Positions 24,722 to 39,700 of a DNA stretch of 64,000 nucleotides are shown here, one piece after another. The notes beneath the pieces are model-generated. The model did not search any database, was not told the origin of the DNA, and worked only from the letters and a program-made list of their open reading frames with translations. Source of the stretch: Impatiens glandulifera (taxonomy: Eukaryota > Streptophyta > Magnoliopsida > Ericales > Balsaminaceae); assembly GCF_907164915.1 (NCBI RefSeq), contig NC_061862.1, positions 83,624,846-83,688,845 on the forward strand, given 5' to 3'. Within the stretch, counting starts at the first letter, position 1, and the number at the start of each line of letters is the position of its first letter. The position numbers and the translations under genes are program-made.

Positions 24722-27700
24722 CTAAACCGGGAAAAAAATAATATCATTCAAAATTGAGGATTAATGTATTTTTCGCAACATATTCATTTACCAGTACCAA
24801 TTTCTTTGCGTGACCTTCAGATTTATCAACTGAAAAATTATGGAAGTTCCAATATCTAATCTTATTTTCTAATTTAAGCCTTGTTTTCTTCTGTTATGTT
24901 TCCTTTGGTTGACTTAACCATTTACTCATTTAGAATGAGTTACATTTGCTTTAATTTGTTGTATTTTGGAAAACTTTCATGTTTTCATTCAATTAATAAT
25001 AGGGAGTGCAAACGTGTTAGATACAAGCGTTCCAATTACATGATTAGGAGCAAGAGAAATAGGAAAGAAAAGGATGATACAAACGTGTTAGATTCCAATA
25101 GGAAACAGTCCCATCATGTGCAAATTCCTCTTTTCTTGATGGAAGCAAACCTGTTAAGGGAGGAAGCCTTTGATTCTTTCTTTCCTAAAACTCTTTTCTT
25201 TGAAATGTTCTTCTGTTAAACTCCTTCTAGATTGTCCACCACATGATAAGGGGATAGTTTTTCAGACGGTGCTAATGATCCTATCATTATCCCACACAAT
25301 CAACTGCTCCCAGAAATCAATAACGGTGTACGACATGACACCATGAAAGTGGAGAATGACTTGTAGCAATGACTAAATATCTCTGGTGGGAAAACAGTGG
25401 ATCATGATTTACAAGCAACAACAGTTGCCCATGGGAAATCATTTCCTTTTCAGCTAATCGACGGTTAAGACTCCACCATAAATGACCTCCCAAACAAAAA
25501 AAACGATATCTTTGAGGGAATATTAGCATTCCAGTGGTCCTTCCAACGGAAACACATGCTTACTTCTCAGAGAGTCGAATGATGAATGACATTTGTATGG
25601 AAGTTAAGGGAATCAATCACAGAAAACCTGTCACGAGATTCCGGGAGATTGTTACTTGAAAGAGAACCTCAGCAAGCCTGCTTTCCGCTTCGAAGGATAA
25701 GCGACGATAGAAAGTGATCTTCCAATCGCTTTGATCGTTGATGAATATGTAGAAATCAGCAATCTTAGCTTCCTTCTTGTTAAAAGCTTCGTATAAGTCG
25801 TGAAAGGTGTTGAATTATCCAACTAGTGTTATTCCAAAAGTCACATTTGTCATTTTCAAGAGACATTAACTCTAAGTCGTTGGAGTTGTCTTCCCAATAA
25901 AAGAGTTATTAAGGTTTATCTAGAAAATTGTCCATTTAGATAGCCTCTTTTCTATTGCCTATAAATTGGTCTCCCTTTGCAAATGTTTAACATCACAAAA
26001 ATATACCAAATCTACTTCTCAGTTCTTCATTGTATCTCACACTCGTATTCAAAACGCTTCTTACCTTTGTTTTTCAATAAAAGTTGTTTTTTTTTTAAAA
26101 AAAAATACTCAAAGTGGTTGGAAAGGGTTATAAATATTTATCAAGAAAATTATTCTATCATTTTGTTAGTCTCTTTTGGATTGCCAATAAATTGACCTCT
26201 CTTTATTTATTTTTTTGGAATTAAAGGAGAACTAGCATGACACCCCACAGACATGTCCCCGCTTAAACTCAAATTGACCTCCCTTTATGATAGTTTAACA
26301 TCACAAAGTATACAAAATCTACTTTCTCTTCATTATCCGAGAGCTTGTCACTAGAGAGACACATGTCTGTCCAGGAAGGGGAGCAGTGGAACGTCTTGCC
26401 ATTACCAACTGGAAAGAATAGGAGAGGGTGGAGTGTGGCCCATGTTTTGGTGATCTGACCGAAGAAACTAGTACCTAAATAAGCTCTTCCAGAATGGTTG
26501 TCACGCCCCGAACCAAGGCATGAGGCGTGCAGACGCCGCATGTCATTAGCCAAAAATAACATGCTAGGCTAAACAAAAGAACTTCTTTTAACCCTTCTTA
26601 CTAAAAAAAAGAAACACATAACTTATCCAAATCCATCTTCCATTACAACTATTTTGGTCAATTCATTTCTAGTTCAAACAGATGATGACTTCCATTTTTA
26701 CCAAAAAAAAAACCTTCCTTACATATTATATACATTCTATATATCCTTACTAATACAAAAAGAGAGTAACTCTTTACCGGCTAATCTATACTACTATAGT
26801 CTTCTCACTCTTAATCCCCTTGACTAGTCGTTGTTTTTATCTGAAAAGAATCCATTTAAAAATGATGAGCTAAACAAGCTCAGTAAGAGAATCAAACCCT
26901 TCTACAGGTGGATCAAGAAGCCCAATATAAGTTAACCAACTATTAAGTAATTAAGATACTCATTAGACAGAAAATAATATACTTTAGTAATAACTCTGGG
27001 ATCAAGATAAAGTCTGTATTATCATAATAATTTAATAAGCCATCTATCAAGACTTTTAAGTCTTGCATAGACGCATTAGCCATCAACCAAGACATAAGCG
27101 TCTTGCGTTGACGCGCTATCAATCAAGACATAGGTCTTGCATTGACGCATGGGCCATCAACCAAGACATAAGTGTCTTGCGTTGACGCATATAACCGGTG
27201 TAAGCGGCACTCGAGGCACAAATAGTTCATTATTAGACAAACAATACAAAATCAAGTCCAGAGTAATAAAAATAGTCCAATCGACATAATTATGTAAAAC
27301 TTCATTTTCAAGTCCAAATCTATAGTAATCCATTTCATTGTCGAAATAATACACTCAATCTGTTTAGAAACTCATTTCTCATAAACCATTCTTTTATCAA
27401 AACCCATTTCAAAATCATCAATCATAAACCCTCATTTCATCAAAACCCATTTCAGAATCAACTATTATAAACCTATCCTTTTATCAAAACAATTTCAGAA
27501 TCATCTATCCTAAACTATCATTTTATCAAATTCATCATCAAAATACACATGCATTCTTGATCCATACATTTATAAACCCATTTAACAATAAATCTGTAAC
27601 CCTAAAATCTGTTTGATGAAAACCAACATCTTATACCCAAAATACTTATACATATATATATTTTAAAAACTAAAACTGTAGAAGAATAGATTTCCTTACC

Positions 27701-30700
27701 TAATTTCCTATAAGCTCTTAGTTCTCTTTATTCCCTTCAACCAAACTCAAATCTCCAAACCCTGATTCTCTCTCTTTGTAGCTAAAGAGTAAAAATACAA
27801 ATGATCTTCAAGTTTAGGACTACATGCATTGAAAGGTTATTAGATAATGACATTTGTCATTTACCTAGTATCTTAAACCCATTTGCTAATTCTCTCTCTC
27901 TTAGAATAGTCCAAGTGTCATTCATGCCTTATTTCACTTATTTCTTTTAAAACAAACAGGTGTCACCTACATGTTAAGCCACTATCATTAAAATATGAAG
28001 TCTTTTATTTTTTTAAATTTGGATATTACAATGGTAAAGAAGTGGCCAGAAGTGAGGTGTTGAATAAGGGGAGGTCCTTAATCCTGTTAGGCTACACAAC
28101 TTCGTGGTGTTCCGATTAACAAGGTAAGGGGGAGAGAGATATCATAAAATTGGGATGCTTGCGAGAGAACTCTTAATGAGGACAAGGTAAGGGGAAGAGA
28201 GATATCATAAAAGTAGGGATGGTTGCAGAGAACTCTTAATGAGGACAAGCCTACCCCTTTGGAAATAAACTTGTTCTTTCACAACACAAGTCTTTGCTCC
28301 ATTTTCTTAACAATGGGGTACCAAATATCCTTGCTTCTAATTCTTGCTCCAAGTGGAAGGTTAAGATATTTTGAAGGGATGGAACCGACTTTGAAGCCCA
28401 AAATGTTTGTCAGACTAAGTATTATTGATGTTCCCGACAAAAAATAGCTCCAATTTTTCTCGATTCAGCCCGAGCATGCCTAAAAAAGGATAAGGATATA
28501 CCTAAGGGTTCCGCGAGGCAAAGAGTGTAATCATCAAAGAGAATGTGATAAATTACGTGGTGATCCAAGCTAGTTGCTTTCTCGAAGACCTTCCATAAAG
28601 CCTCCATGACCTCAGTGAATAGAAAACCTCCTTGTCTCAATCCTCTCGAGCTCTTGAAAAGGATGGATACTTCGTCGTTGATAATAATAGCAAACTGAGG
28701 TGATGTGACACAAGTTTTAATCCACTTTCTCCCTTTCTCCCCAAAGTCCATCCTTTGCAGAATATATGATATATGGGAGAAAATCTTAATATAAGTGGTC
28801 AAAGACTTTCTTAGTATCCAATTTACATAAGAACCAGGTTTTGGAGTTAAGCATCAACAAAAATTTGCTTCCCCTCTCATCTGCTATCACATATCACAGA
28901 CAATACTTGTTTGTGCCAACGTCTTCTGTTGTTACGAAGATTTCACTCGAGGATGAGAGAAAGTTTAGGGGGAGGCCTTGTCACGCTTACGAGGAGTTGT
29001 ATGGTATGAGCCATATGCTAGAGAGTAGTAGATCATACTCCTAGTAACCAACTAAGTCCAGTTGGCCATTCTAGATATCAAAAAGATTCTAGAAGTTGCT
29101 ATTTTATTTGAGAAGCTGGTCTGGCATAAGGTTTTTAGTACCATACTGTTTTTAGGAAGAAGGCACTATATGCATTCGACATATTATGAATGGTGTCTTC
29201 CTCTCCATTATCAATCAAGGTCTCTCCCCATTTTTGTCATGGTCTCATCCCTTCTGTAATTTCTTCACTGTTAACCTTAACTTCTCTTTATTGCTACTTT
29301 ATTCCTCACAGACTATTAATCCCTCTACCAATGGCTATTTTGGCCATTGGCTGAGGCAGCAAAAGAAGATAGGAGTTATGACAATACTGAGAAAACTTTC
29401 TATTATAGCATTTTTGGATTTTAGAGAGAAACAAGATTGATAATTATACATAAATAAGTAATATATTTTTGAAAATGGTCATGAAATCTTGAAATCACAA
29501 CCTTGTGGTCATAAGCCTAACTAAATACTATATTAACCATATATAACTAAGTGATGATATTATATGAAGGGATCCCTTTATTTAGAGGTAAGATATATAT
29601 CAAAATAATATAAGGTTAATCACAAATAAAATCATAACTAATTACTAAAATGTCAGGATATTTATAGAAACTCCTTAGAATATTTCCACAATTTCTTAAT
29701 AAGAACAATTTCCTAATAAGAACAATTTCTACAGGCATGCCATTCGAGTTTGAGACAAAAGACCCACAATAAAAAAATGCAAATTGGAAAATGCCTTGTG
29801 TTTAGGAACAAAACATTTCAGCAAAACATGAATCTTAACAATGCAAATAAAGAGAGTTGTAAGTTGTTTGTACCTCGGGTCTTTCATCAGTTCCTAGCTT
29901 TTGGAGTAATGAGAAAACAGAGAACATCAGTTTGTCACGGTCAATCACATTAACCAAAAGAGTTTGTTCAGTAATTCCACTTGTAGATCTGATTGAACTT
30001 TCATTGCCCTTTCCATCATCCATTTCCTTTGGAGTATAAGCATATGGACCTTCTGAAATTTTGTTGAACACAAAGATTCATAAGTTTTGCACGAAGTAAG
30101 AGGCAACAACTAAATAGTTGCTAACCATGCATTGATATCTCAACCTGCATCCTTTCCCTCTGGCTTGTAAATAAATCCTTTCACAACAAAATCAGTTGTA
30201 GTCCACAGGAGACCTATAGCAGTCAAGCTTATATTGAGTTCAGTCTTCTGAGCACTATATTTTGCAGCAACGTCAATGCAACTGCAAAAATATGACACTT
30301 CTATCAGCACCATATGTGTTGATCATTCAAAATATTTTGCACGCATATGATCCAAATGCTTTCTTCCTCCACACTTTCATTTCAATTATGAAAGGACGAA
30401 TCTACTCCAAATGTGATTTCTTTGAGTTCATCAGAATCTAATCTTTTTGTACATTTCTGTTCAATTTTTTTAATTAAGGAGAACTAGCATGACACCCCAC
30501 AGCTAAGTGCGTTTTCTATTTTCTACTTTGGTTTCCCCCTTTGTAACGTTTGATCGCATCTTAAGCTCATTTTAATAACAAGTTGACATTTTTCAAAAAA
30601 AAAAACTAGGTTTACTTCTTACTACGATGTGTGTATTTCCACTCACGATGACAATTCTGTACCACACAATAATGATGAAGCTCCCAAGCATCCACATTGT

Positions 30701-33700
30701 AAAAGTGCAGCCCCTAAAGAGGTATGTGCCTTACAGAAAAATAGAACTTGATCTATTTGTGAATTCACCAAAAAAAGAAGACACTAGGATGTAAATGGAT
30801 TTTTAAAGTCAAACACAAATCAAATGGATCAGTTGAAAGGTTCAAAACACGACTCGTCGCCAAAGGATTTTCCCAATCTTATGTATTGATTATCAAGATA
30901 CGTTTTTACTTGTAGCTAACTTGAACACTTTCAGAATGCCTATATCAATAAATGTTCTATCTAGAAGCAAATAAAGATTGACCCTTATATCAATTGGTTT
31001 TTGTATGGTGATCCTCACACTACATCTCAAGAGAGATGAAAATAAAATAGTGGAACTCTTTCACATTCCATAAAGATCTCAAGTTACATACGAAAGCTCT
31101 ACCAAAGATGACATTCAATGATAGGTGTAAAAAGCTAGGAATGCACATTTTGTATCATCCAACTTGAGGAACATATAATGGCCGAATATTAACTGCTAGA
31201 ATAAAAGAGTGATAAGAGTTAGTGTAGTTAGTGGGTGCGGTTGTTAGTAGTGATAACCGCACATTTATTATTCTTTTCATGTATAAATCTTATCATGTAG
31301 ATCACTTGTAAATCAATTCACTACTCAGAAATTCTCTCATCTATCTGATTCTTTACTACTCGCACAATTAATAGTTACATACCTTTTACATGACAGAATA
31401 ATTAGTAAATACATACCTTTTACGTCAGAAAATTTGGAAACAGTATCAGCAGCTTAACAATATACTAACTTGGTAATTGTTGTAAATCACGAGAAGCAAG
31501 ATCCAAAGATGAAGGAGTTTGAACATTATAATTAAAGTGGACACATACACTTGAAGGCAGTCTCCAGGTATAGTTGAAAGTCCATCATTCATAATGACAC
31601 GTAGGCTCTACAAAATAATTATTGAAGTTATTTTGATCTGAAATGGACTAAGAATATCCAAAAAGAAATAACAGCAGCATAAATATTTCTAGTGTAGCTT
31701 TAGCAGAGGGAAAAAATATACATGAGGCAACGGAAAGGTATAATTGAAGATAGGGTAAAAGCAGAACAATACAGTATAATGCATCAGAATAGAACACTTT
31801 TTCAATTGCACAAACATTTCAAATTATAATTTAGTTGGCCCTCAAATAGAACTACTAAAACAAAAACCAATAGCAGGTGGAAAAAGAGAGGATGATCTTT
31901 GGGGGAAAACAAAACAAAAAAAAACAGTAAGGATAGAGATCTTATTACACAGTTTTGAAAGAAACTGAAGAATCTTTTGAACCCATATAAGAAGAGTTGA
32001 TATAGAATCATGCAGGTTCTCTTATGTCCTAATATTAGATAGAGAAGCTTGAGTGCAGTTAATTATTTACATGAAGAGGAACACGATTCATTTAATAGTG
32101 GGACATAATTGCACTTTTATCTTTGAGATCTGCAGAAAGCAGCAGAAGCTCATAGTTTCATTCCAGGACTCACAATTTCATAGTCAACAGACTCTTCACT
32201 ACATACTTCTTTTGTTTGTTTGAAAGGTAGAAAGTACCTTAGTTAAATGCAAAATTTTGGTTTCTTAACAAGTCAAGAACACCACAATCAAGCCCAAAGT
32301 CTCTCGCAAATAAGGGTGCATACCTAGAAGTTTAAGAAAGCAAATACCAGCTAAAACAGGTATTAGTGGTAGAAATATGCATCAAAACCAATTAGACTAT
32401 GTGGAAGACAGGTGTGGTCTCGTTACATCTTACTTCAAAGAAACAAGTAAACACAGATAGCAACCTTGGTACAGCTCTAAGATACATGAAAATAGTGTAT
32501 TTAATCTCAACGTGTTGAAGTTGGAGAAGCACAATAATTGCTAGAAACTACACAGAGAGATGTGTGTTATATTCCTGATGTCACAGTCAATTCATGACAT
32601 TTATGCTAGTAGCAGGTCCATAAGTGACCTCCATAGCTCCCCTTGTTGTGACTGAAATAATCGGAGTTTCTTCATTTTACCTTGTTACATTTATTTTGCT
32701 ATATCCCCTAGCTTTTAAAAACTAGTGTAAGTAAATGATAAGAACTAATTGCCCAATAAATTTTGATTAAGGCGGGATAGTTTTCTCTAATTTTAAGCAC
32801 AAATTTTGTAAGCGATGGTGTGAGACATCAATTTTCCTTGCTTTCTAACCTGGAATCCCATAGAGACTATATCTTTCTCAGGTGCATCTGCCACAGACCT
32901 AAAGGGAAATGATATGTGAGGTTAGATGAGAACAAGAGATGGAACAACTAAAAGAAAAGGAAAGAAAGATATCCAATATAAAGATAAAACAGACCTTAGC
33001 ATTTCAAGAATTGCAGGCCAGCTATAGTACAACTTGTCTCCATGTCTCTGAAAAGGAAAAATGTAGTTAACACCTGATTGCAACAAGGGAGAAAACATGA
33101 AATTCCAGTGGATGTGTAAGGATCACCTCTATAACATGGAGAAGAATCTTCAGAGTTCCAGCTCGGACATCAATATTTAGAGCTGAGCAATATAGAACTC
33201 TTAAAGGAGAGATTATAGCACATTCTAACGAGCCCGAATCTGTAAGTGAAACATCTATCTGGATATATATAAATATACATATATAGAGGGAGGGAGGAGG
33301 GAGGGAGACAAAGAGGTGAGTGTGTGAGAAGGAGAGAGATGCTATTTGTCTTTTAATAAAAGGGAAGATTGAAATAAAAAGTTCTCACAACTTTAACATG
33401 TTGTTTGGATGCTGCAATGTCCTGAAATTGCTCTGAACCCAAAACGCTACAAATTGACCGGTCTAATGCTTCAAGAGCTATATTCCGTATGTACTGAAAA
33501 GAACTATCAGCGAGCTGTAGGAGGAGTTGTGATGTCAAATGGATGGAAGGCTAGAAAAATCACATAACTTATGAAACCTATAATTAATATCACCTCCAGG
33601 AAATGACTGACAACTAGATCCCATATTGGCTCCACCCCTGAGATAAAGTACAAGTAGATAATAATTGATTATCACTACAGTTGTTGCACAATGAACATCA

Positions 33701-36700
33701 TGTTTCTTGTAGGCCAAAGGTTCATCATTGAAATGCACAATCCTACCAATTTAGAAATATTTCCATGTATGTAAAATCTTCCAAGGCTGGTTTGCTTACT
33801 AGATGGGAAATGGATTGTGAAGCTAAGGAGAGTAATAGAGATTAGGCTAAGATTTAAAATAATAAATTCAGGAATGACGTCACTTTTATCATTATGAGGT
33901 AACATGGTATCACTATTTGATTTTCTCCTCAGGACTGCTCCAACATCCGCTGTTAACTACCATTGTCCACTGCGGGCTTGCATTAAATTGAAGGGAACCA
34001 CTATTTCTTGGATTGGTAAAAGCGTTGAGCCCATTTCCAGCCTTCTCTGACCATACTTCAATGTATTTGTTTCACTCTAAATTAGTGGTCAGGGCACATG
34101 ACAAGGTAATCAGAAATGGAGAGGCAGAGTAGGTTTCGGAGCACCAGGTTCTTCTTGATACTTGTTTATGTGTGTGTAGTCCCATTTAGAACATAACTAC
34201 AACCTAACCTATTTCAAGATTTGAGTTGACATCCTTTTCCATATAAAATATGATTTATACAACTAGGACTTTTTTATGTACTTTGTTAAATGGTTATAGA
34301 GTAAAAAATGCATGATATGTAATTTTTGGTTAAAACCAGGAAAAAATAAAATAAGTTTTGATAATACAAAACAACACTAACATCATGGAAAACACCACTT
34401 ACTGTGTAAATTATTGACAATGATGGATAGGATTCTGTCAGTGGAAAAACTGATATTTCCAATTTTTTGACTTGAGATCTGCCCAAAATTACTCTGGATT
34501 ACTAGTTTGCTCTTATCAGACAACTGACAAAGTGCAGAAAGAAGGGCTTTCACAGCAGATATATTCATCAATGCTGAGCTCTCAAACAGCTTCATTCATA
34601 AGAGAAATCAAGGATTAGAATATTAAGTATAGCTAGAATACACACAAGAGATGTTTATGGAAATTACCTGAGAGTTCAAAGAGGAAAGGATGTTAAAGTC
34701 ACTGTATTGACCAGATGACTCTCTTGGGAGCTTTTGAGCAGACATTGATGCTTCCTATGGGCAAATACACAAGGTTTTCAATACAACCAGCAGATTATAG
34801 CACACATTTACAAAAAAAACTAACCAAGATAATGTAAGGAATTTCAGTATATGAACTTGAGGAAGCCCACGAGTAGATAGGCTTATATCCATGTTGGTAG
34901 GTCAATTTATTTATTTATTATATACAAAGCATGCCATTTGTTTTGTAGTAAGAACAGTTGATCCAATTCATGCATAATCCACTGAAGAATACATAGAGGC
35001 AGTTTATGGAACTTTGAGATACCTCAAATTCACACTTGGAAAATAAATAATTTTCAGAAAATATGATGAAAGGGGATGGAAATCTACACAAATACAAATC
35101 ATACCAGCAACTTAGAGGACAAGAGGTCTATATATGCCTATTTTTTTTAAAGGTCAACTTTTCATTAAAAAGAAAGTGCAAGATGCGTTTAATGAATTAC
35201 AGATGGAATGGAGAAGAAAAACAAAAACAAAAGAACAGAAGGAGAAAAATAAGGCTGAATGCCAATAAGATCAAATGCCTATTACTCTTATGTGTAAAGA
35301 AATCTAATAACTTGGAGCAGCAAGTAATGGTTTCAAGAAGCAGTGAAATCTCTAGCACTCGGCAGCAAGGGGATCTCTTCAACTCAGGTGCTATGTGACA
35401 ACATGGTTAAAATTTTGGTTCATCATGAGTGGACCAAGCATGTGGAAGTGTGGAGAAAACTGAAAGCAGGAAGATCTCAATCTCCTACATACCCACTGCG
35501 GGACAATGCAGGCGTCATGACCAAAATACTCGGTAGGACATGGTTTGAAGAACTGAGTTGCAAGGTAAGCATGTATTATCTATATAACCCAACTTGAGGG
35601 AGAACGTAGAAGAAAATCTAGATTAATTAGGATAATTCGAGAATTATTTGGGTAGATAAATGTTTAGGATATATAATAGTTATCTATGAATAATTATCCT
35701 AAAACAATAATTCATATTAATATCTCTACCCAATTGCATGTATATTATGCATTTAAAGGGCATGACCCAGAGAATAAAATCACTACAATTTATTCTCTCT
35801 TACTTCACGCAGGAGCTAACATACTCTCTGGTTCTCATGGGCTTCTTTCACCACAGATATGCGACATTGCATATATGTGGAATAATGATGTTACATTCTT
35901 TCAAAAAGTAATTATTTCATTCCTTAATATTGACCAAGTCCTTAAAGAAAGGTAATTTAATCAGTACACATGAATCTAAAAGGCAGTTGAATGAATTCTG
36001 TGAAATCCTCATGACTACAAACTAGACAAGAAAAAGAATATTGTGGAACGTAATTTACCTGAGTCATTGCATGTGGAGAATTTATTGCTCGGTCTAAAGC
36101 TGCTAGAGTCTCCAAGACCTGCATGATTCTGAACATCAATGGTAGACTGAATAATTTTGCATAACATGAAAATGACCTTTACGTACCAATACCCACGATG
36201 GACCTAATACATTATGCAATCGATGTGCTACATTGAAGAGAGTTCTCAGAGCCTAGGTTTACAAAAATAAATGTAAAAATAGCTTACGGGATCGATGTAT
36301 ATCATAAAGTTAACATGACAAGTTGAGAAGAAGTTATAGAGTATTCAAAGTGCTCACCTGCACATTTTTTGGAGTAAGAACAATGTTGTCTCTTTGATCA
36401 ACTAATATTTCAGAACGTTTTGACCCAGGAGTAAATGGAACACTACAAATATATTAGAATTAGTAAATGCCTCAATCTTCATGCACTTGAATGATTGAGA
36501 ACTTCAAAGAAGCTTGAATCTAACTCTTGTTTCAGAATAGTATCATTTATGATCGGATATGAACTTACAGTTTCCTGGATGTGAACATGCAGATAGACTT
36601 CTCAAATATATATTAAAGAAGAAATCTCCATACCCATTCATCTAAATTGGATATTCATAGCCACATCAAATCAAAATATACTTTCTTGGATATAACCATG

Positions 36701-39700
36701 GAGCTTAGACTTCCCAAATATATTTTAAAGAATAAACCTCCTTACCCATTCATCTAAAGTGGATATATCATAGCCACATCAAATCAACAAGTATGAAACA
36801 GGGAGAGCCTTTCAGAATCTAAATATGAAATCACAACATGTAATGGAATACAAAATGGACTATACCATTCAAAACCAGTCTTTTTTCATATAGATTCCCA
36901 CTCATCCCATTATGTCTCATCACCCAACAATGCAGTACTGCGCACTAAAGGTGCAAGACAAATACTTACATTAAGTGTACATTAAATATGTGGATATTTT
37001 TTTAGAGAAAGTATTGCATGAAATAAGAAGAAATGTCAAGAATAAGCCAGATCCAAGCTATTGAGAGCCCTGACATCTCTAGTCTTAAACTGCTAATATT
37101 AAAGTCAACCAACACCACCAAAAAAAAGAAAACTCGTTAAATAGAATAAATACTTTGTAAGTTATTCAACATATGTACCTTTTCTTTTCAGGTTCAAAAG
37201 GAATGTTGATCGTAAATTTGCAAAGGGACGCAAGGAAAGAGTTCAAAGGTTCTACTGCATGGAGGACCCCACATGCCTGTGGATGTGGCACAGTTTCAGA
37301 ATGTTTTGAATGCAGATGCCAGCAAGTAATTCAAAGGAACGCAAATAATAGCTAATTAATCAATCCAAAGTTATAAATCATAGTAAAAGAAAAGGATAAA
37401 AGGGATATTTATAAATACATGAACTTTTTCAAAACGTGCAAATATATACATGAACACCTAAGAATGCTAACATACCAACAAACTACTTTAATTGATGGGA
37501 AAATATGCCTCAGTATATTTTCCAATATTAATTTATGTTAATAATAAAACATAACAGCCAAGAGCCCCCTCACCTTAAACAAGGAGGGTTGCCTGTTAAG
37601 TTTTTATTTTATGTTTTAAAAACGAAAATTTCATTATGCACCATAGACGGATGAGTATTTTTGCACCAGTTTATTTTATTTTTTTGGAAAAGGGTCATCT
37701 TGTATTAAAAGGATTAAAAGGGTCATTTTGTCATCTTGTAACAATAACAAAGAAAACTGTGTTTGATTCCTATCAAATCAAAGCAGTCCCATCATGTGCA
37801 GAACTCCTCCTTTGAACGAGGCCAACGTGAGGAGAATGAAGCATTTGATCCTCTCATTTCTCACCTTCTTTCCTTTGAATGTTCTTCTAATCCACTCTTT
37901 CCAAATCGTCCACCAAAGGGTAAGGAGGGTAATCTTCCAATCTGGACTCATGTTTGATCCCGAGCACCATCGAGTTCATTGTGCCCAAAAATCTGCTACA
38001 GAACGAGGCATAACCCATTGAAAATTGAGGGTACTCATAAATAAGGACCTGAGGCGAGTCGGCAATTGAAGCAAAAACTGGTTGACCAGCTCCTCATTGT
38101 TTTCACACACGAGACATCTATTTTCTAAGGAAAAACCCTTCCATTTAAGCTTGTCAAGGGTAAGGACTTCCTCGTGTATGGTCTCCCAGGTGAAGGTGAA
38201 GAAAGAAATCTTTAGAAGGGGTTTTGGCGTTCCAAATATCCATCCAAGGGAACCAGTTAAAGTAGTCCACGAGTATATTTGTATGTTTAGGCATTCAAGT
38301 ATATATTTGCACTTTTTGAAAAATTACATGTGATATATTATTCCCTTTTATCCAACATAAAAAACTTGGACAGAGAAAAGAGCGATCTTGAACAATAATT
38401 AATGGATAAAAACAAAATAAGGTCAAGATACAAAGCAGATGACAAAGATACTAAAGGGCAGCTAGAGTGTGATCCTTATTATATCAATCAGATCTGTGAT
38501 TACCTGAGTGAAAGCCTGGTACCCTTTCAATATCTCCAAAATAATAGCTTCTCCTTGAGACCTTACAAAGTAAACCAGGTGAGAAACAGAAAAAACATGA
38601 TTGAAATAAATCAGTTAGGGGTTTGACAAATATTTTTCTCTTAGCAGCAGAACTTACTTCGTTAGAATTAGAGACAATGCATCCAGAATTGTTAACCACA
38701 CAGAGTCAACCATTGCCAGGCAGAGAATGGCAGTTTCACCCGTAGAACTCTTTGAAGTATCAGAATCAAATCGAGGGGATTCAAGCTGATACAGACACCC
38801 CAAAAAAGGGTAAAAAAAATAAAAAGATCAACTATGAGTTAGTTTACTAACTTAATACATGAACAGAAATATGAATATGGCAAGTGATTTTATATTAAGA
38901 TGCATTCATATGATTTAGATTAATAGTAATAGACATCTTCTATATCCATTTATATCACATAAGCAGAAAGATATTGTCAATTATGTACATGTACTAATTG
39001 ACTTCCTAATGTGATAATGAATTTATGATAACCGCTAGCCAATTGAATAATCAATGGTCACATAGCATAATTACCTCACCAATGTCCATTGCCTCATCAG
39101 TTAAAGTAGCCACTGTAAAAACAACACCCAACAGACCTTCCATGGCTAGTGTTACAGCATGGGCTTCACTGGCGACAAGAACGGTCGCATTTGAGACATC
39201 ATTGTCCAAACTCCATTCAATACCTGAAGACATTCAAGTTCAAGTAGTTTAAACTTTCTAAACTTTTATGACTCACAAATGATTTAATATTGGTGCATGT
39301 TGGTTATGAGACATAATACGTGTAGAAAACAAAAAAGTTGTATTATTGTAAATGTTATTAACTGAAGATATTATCAAAATGAGAAAGAGAGACAGGTGAC
39401 CAACAAATTGTCTATTTGAATATTGTATTATTATGATTTGTACAGGTTGCCTATAGTTTTGTACATAAATTAACATTTACAGAAAAGGAAATGAATTATA
39501 TTACAAATCAAAAAAAAATCATTTGGTATCAAAATCATTTACCTTCCTCTAATCTATATTCATTTTCTTTCACCAATGGTGAGATATCTTTTTCCAGTAC
39601 ACAAGCACATCAACTACTTTTAATCTACTATATGTTGTCGCAATAAGGGTTTCTTTGCCGCTCCTTCAATGAACAACCTTCAAAAGGCTCCACGAACCAG

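Larger units (their letters stand above)
26269..28840 (-). mobile_element. LINE reverse-transcriptase region split by a solo LTR
   Basis: Two minus-strand LINE parts, 28031-28840 and 26269-26498, lie either side of a solo LTR. The upstream part encodes the reverse transcriptase region: [27 protein letters not shown], and HILFDDYTL in place of the catalytic Y/FADD box. The downstream part encodes [19 protein letters not shown] and PVGNGKTFH, the segment between reverse transcriptase and zf-RVT. Stops and frameshifts show that it is dead. Confidence 0.75.
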
